Assembly: GCA_031292465.1 (NCBI GenBank)
Contig: JARLHB010000156.1
Span: 1-6,885, forward strand
Direction: 5' to 3'
From: Ignavibacteriaceae bacterium
GTDB lineage: Bacteria; Bacteroidota; Ignavibacteria; Ignavibacteriales; Ignavibacteriaceae
DNA: 6,885 bases
The position numbers and the translations under genes are program-made. The number at the start of each line of letters is the position of its first letter. Within the stretch, counting starts at the first letter, position 1. Shown one piece after another: positions 4,926 through 6,885 of the stretch. The notes beneath the pieces were generated by a model that was not told the DNA's origin, did not search any database, and saw nothing but the letters and a program-made list of their open reading frames with translations.

Positions 4926-5279
4926 TTACATAAGCAAAGATGTCATATACTTTGATACTTCGTATAAATCAAATGGCTTATAAAACACTGAACTTATATA
5001 TTTCCTGATATTCAAATCAAATGCTTTATAATTATCATGATAAACATAAGTAAGAATAACCGGAATGTCAGGGTGCTCTTCCTTCATTTCTTTGCAGAAT
5101 GTCTCTACATTATTTGACGGCTGGGCATCCATAATTAACAAATCAAAGTCAACGCATTTTGTCATAGCACTTAATACGGTAATATCCGTTGTGGTGGTTA
5201 CGTTATAATCGCTCTGCAAGTACATAAACATACTTAAGCATATATTAGAATCGGGGCTGTATACAACAATCTTTTTCAT
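4926..5279 (-). CDS. Stand-alone response-regulator receiver domain
   Basis: A 117-residue protein that is only a receiver (REC) domain, with no output domain, as in CheY/Spo0F-like proteins. The phospho-acceptor Asp51 sits in LLIMDAQPS, the switch Thr77 in VILTYVYHD and the invariant Lys101 in FYKPFD. The acidic pair after the first strand is unusual: where VVDDE is expected, the sequence is VVYSPDS (Ser8-Pro9-Asp10), leaving at most one acidic Mg-binding residue. Phosphorylation may therefore be weak or absent, or the domain may act in a phosphorylation-independent way. The start has no clear Shine-Dalgarno (AAAGCCTTTTA leader), but no other ATG fits the fold. It is the first gene of the REC-USP-exported protein unit and lies 271 bp downstream of an NtrC-type regulator, with palindromes between. 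Confidence 0.85.
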   Translation of the reverse strand: MKKIVVYSPDSNICLSMFMYLQSDYNVTTTTDITVLSAMTKCVDFDLLIMDAQPSNNVETFCKEMKEEHPDIPVILTYVYHDNYKAFDLNIRKYISSVFYKPFDLYEVSKYMTSLLM

Positions 5280-5341
5280 TAAAAGGCTTTAATCTTTTTA
5301 CTCGTTAGTATGAAATGAGTATTAAACTTCCCTTTTAAATG

Positions 5342-5356
5342 TCGATTTGCGTGCCA
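5342..5356 (-). promoter_or_regulatory. Candidate sigma-54 promoter for the REC-USP operon
   Basis: The minus strand reads TGGCACG-CAAA-TCGA. The -24 half matches TGGCACG fully, and the spacing to the -12 half is right. The -12 half has TCGA where TTGC is expected, losing the nearly invariant GC. It lies about 60 bp before the receiver ATG and about 45 bp downstream of the two palindromes. It is plausible only because of this context. Confidence 0.25.
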
Positions 5357-5400
5357 ATGACTGGTGGAGTGTATCACATTAATATTCTTCAAATCCTTGC

Positions 5401-5422
5401 CAAATTGTAAATTTATAATTTG
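5401..5422. promoter_or_regulatory. 22-bp palindrome, candidate regulator site A
   Basis: It reads CAAATTGTAAA then TTTATAATTTG, self-complementary over all 22 nt except one G-T pair (5407/5416). It directly abuts a second palindrome at 5423-5453. The position, upstream of the receiver operon and downstream of the NtrC-type gene, suits an enhancer-type site. It is AT-rich, so chance is possible. Confidence 0.45.
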
Positions 5423-5453
5423 AGGCAGCCTTATTTTATAAAATAACCTGCCT
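5423..5453. promoter_or_regulatory. 31-nt dyad, candidate regulator site B
   Basis: Outer arms AGGCAG and CTGCCT enclose a perfect 16-bp palindrome TTATTTTATAAAATAA, with a CC versus C bulge, giving 14 base pairs in all. No T-run follows on the minus strand, and it lies about 100 nt after the regulator gene's stop, so a protein-binding site is more likely than a terminator for that gene. Confidence 0.5.
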
Positions 5454-5550
5454 GCAAGTTCCCGCTATTGAAAAATATTAATAAATAGTTACAACAAATG
5501 AGAAAAAACTAACCGTATATTAGAATTTTTATTCCCGTCTTTACTGATGT

Positions 5551-6885
5551 TTAAGCCTTTATATCGAGCTCTTTCAGCTTTCTGTACAGTGTTGATAAAC
5601 CGACTTTTAACAGGTCAGCAGTCTTTTCCTTATCAAAATTATTATTTTCAAGGGCCTTAAGGATATAATCTTTTTCAAATTTTCTTACAGAATCTTCCAG
5701 CGAACCCATTTTTGAAAAATCGGTAGTTCCGGTTTTTGAATTAAAAACCTGCGGCAAATCTTTCAGGGTTATATATTCTTCTTTGCAGAAAATAACAGCA
5801 CGCTCAATTGTATTTTCCAATTCACGTATTTCGCCCTTCCATTCATAAGCAATTATTGCACGCATTGCCTCCGGGTCAATTCCTTTAATATTTCTGTTCA
5901 TTTCCTTCCTGTATTTATTCAGGAAATGGTCGGCAAGCAGGGTGATGTCTTCTTCTCTTTCTTTTAGTGAAGGAAGATTTATTTCAACTATATTCAGCCT
6001 GTAATAAAGATCTTCTCTGAATCTTCCGGCCATAACTTCTTCTTTAAGGTCCCTGTTAGTGGAAGCAAGGAATCTTACGTTAACCTGAATAGAAGCTGTA
6101 GAGCCAACAGGTGTGTATTCTTTTTCCTGAAGGACACGCAGCAGCTTAACCTGCAATTGCAAGGGGAGCTCACTTATTTCATCCAGGAATAACGTTCCGC
6201 CGTCTGCTGCTTTTACCAATCCGTCTTTGTCTGAAATTGCACCTGTAAAAGCGCCCTTCTTGTGTCCGAAAAGTTCACTTTCAATCAGGTTTTCAGTAAT
6301 AGTACCGCAATTAACCGAAATAAGCGGCTTGTTTCTTCTTCTGCTGTTATAATGAAGTGCTCTTGCAACCAGTTCTTTGCCCGTGCCGCTTTTCCCGGTT
6401 ATTAAAACCGTTGTATCGGTATCAGAAACTGTCTGAATCATTTCATAAACTTTTTTTATTGCAACGCTTTTGCCGACAATATTTTCAAAATCAAAATTCC
6501 TTTGTATTTCTTTCCTTAAAAGGCGGTTTTCTATAAGCAGGTCTTTTACTTCAAATAATCTTTTAATCTTTATAATCAGTTCATCAAATTCGACAGGCTT
6601 AAGCAGATAATCGCTTGCGCCGTTTCTTAAAGCGGAAATGGCCGTATCTAATGATCCGAATGCGGTTATGATAACTACGGATGTCTGAATATTCAGCTTC
6701 TTAATTTCGTCAAGAAGTTCTATCCCTTTCATTTCCGGCATTTCAAGGTCGGTAATTACTAAATCATAGCTGTCTTCTAATAATTTATTATAAGCTGCTA
6801 ATCCGTTCTCGGCTTCCTGAACGGTATAACCTTCTTTTCTTAAAACAAATGTTAAAGATTCCCTAATTATATCTTCATCATCAAC
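5551..6885 (-). CDS. NtrC-type sigma-54-dependent response regulator (5' end outside window)
   Basis: Two-component transcription activator of the NtrC class. The frame is open to the window edge and its first visible residues are VDDEDIIRESLTFVL, so only about 5-10 N-terminal residues are missing. The visible part is 444 residues; an internal ATG at 6739-6741 is not the start. Numbering from the edge, the receiver has acidic Asp2-Asp3, phospho-acceptor Asp46, Thr74 and Lys96. The AAA+ domain has Walker A GKSGTGKE (164-171), the sigma-54 contact loop GAFTGA (211-216), Walker B GGTLFLDE (229-236), and the arginine-finger region RFREDLYYRLN (288-298). WKGEIRELEN (349-358) replaces the common WPGN-RELEN. 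A Fis-type helix-turn-helix (about 399-444) ends the protein. All motifs needed for ATP-driven sigma-54 activation are present. The partner kinase is not in the window. The downstream REC-USP unit and its palindromes are plausible targets. Confidence 0.96.
   Translation of the reverse strand, partial: VDDEDIIRESLTFVLRKEGYTVQEAENGLAAYNKLLEDSYDLVITDLEMPEMKGIELLDEIKKLNIQTSVVIITAFGSLDTAISALRNGASDYLLKPVEFDELIIKIKRLFEVKDLLIENRLLRKEIQRNFDFENIVGKSVAIKKVYEMIQTVSDTDTTVLITGKSGTGKELVARALHYNSRRRNKPLISVNCGTITENLIESELFGHKKGAFTGAISDKDGLVKAADGGTLFLDEISELPLQLQVKLLRVLQEKEYTPVGSTASIQVNVRFLASTNRDLKEEVMAGRFREDLYYRLNIVEINLPSLKEREEDITLLADHFLNKYRKEMNRNIKGIDPEAMRAIIAYEWKGEIRELENTIERAVIFCKEEYITLKDLPQVFNSKTGTTDFSKMGSLEDSVRKFEKDYILKALENNNFDKEKTADLLKVGLSTLYRKLKELDIKA

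Noticed and set aside
5398..5402. Second TGGCA on the minus strand as another sigma-54 -24 element
   Set aside because: The TTG that follows is one base too close for the strict -24/-12 spacing, and the site overlaps the edge of a palindrome.

Overview
The window is AT-rich DNA of bacterial type. It carries eight genes, one clear gene remnant and one unusually hairpin-rich intergenic region of about 700 bp. Three things suggest a member of the Bacteroidota/Ignavibacteriota (FCB) group: the adjacent DUF2752 and TM2 genes, the A-rich and often Shine-Dalgarno-poor leaders, and a TAnnTTTG-type -7 box in front of the NUDIX gene. Some genes (TM2, USP, the secreted protein, NUDIX) do have good Shine-Dalgarno sequences. 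This placement is an inference from memory of such genomes, not a database result. I saw no rRNA, tRNA, CRISPR array, transposase or prophage gene.

Layout. (1) Positions 23-705, minus strand: a two-gene unit, DUF2752 membrane protein then TM2-domain membrane protein, 5 nt apart. (2) Positions 706-1408: no supported gene, but a cluster of short compact palindromes resembling REP/RAYT-type repeats. (3) Positions 1409-2317, plus strand: an NADP-type short-chain dehydrogenase close to retinol dehydrogenases, with a candidate terminator behind it. (4) Positions 2460-2612, minus strand: a decayed N-terminal copy of the DUF2752 gene, with two in-frame stops and loss of the cysteine core. (5) Positions 2753-3376, plus strand: a NUDIX hydrolase, convergent with (6) a GNAT acetyltransferase at 3399-3830 on the minus strand. 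(7) Positions 3920-5279, minus strand: a three-gene unit of stand-alone receiver domain, universal stress protein and exported small protein, with gaps of 37 and 36 bp. (8) Positions 5551-6885, minus strand: an NtrC-type sigma-54-dependent response regulator whose first few codons lie beyond the window edge.

How the parts may work together. The 270-bp gap between the NtrC-type regulator and the receiver/USP unit holds two abutting palindromes (5401-5422 and 5423-5453), followed about 45 bp downstream by a perfect TGGCACG -24 element with a poor -12 element. That is the geometry of an enhancer-driven sigma-54 promoter. The working hypothesis is that the regulator controls the receiver-USP-secreted protein operon as a stress module. 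Further points worth checking are a 13-bp perfect hairpin inside the 3' end of the USP gene that encodes its C-terminal extension, an 11-bp inverted repeat ahead of the NUDIX gene, and the DUF2752 remnant. Nothing here is clearly a complete, previously undescribed system; the most original observations are the regulatory dyads, the hairpin-encoded tail and the degraded paralogue.
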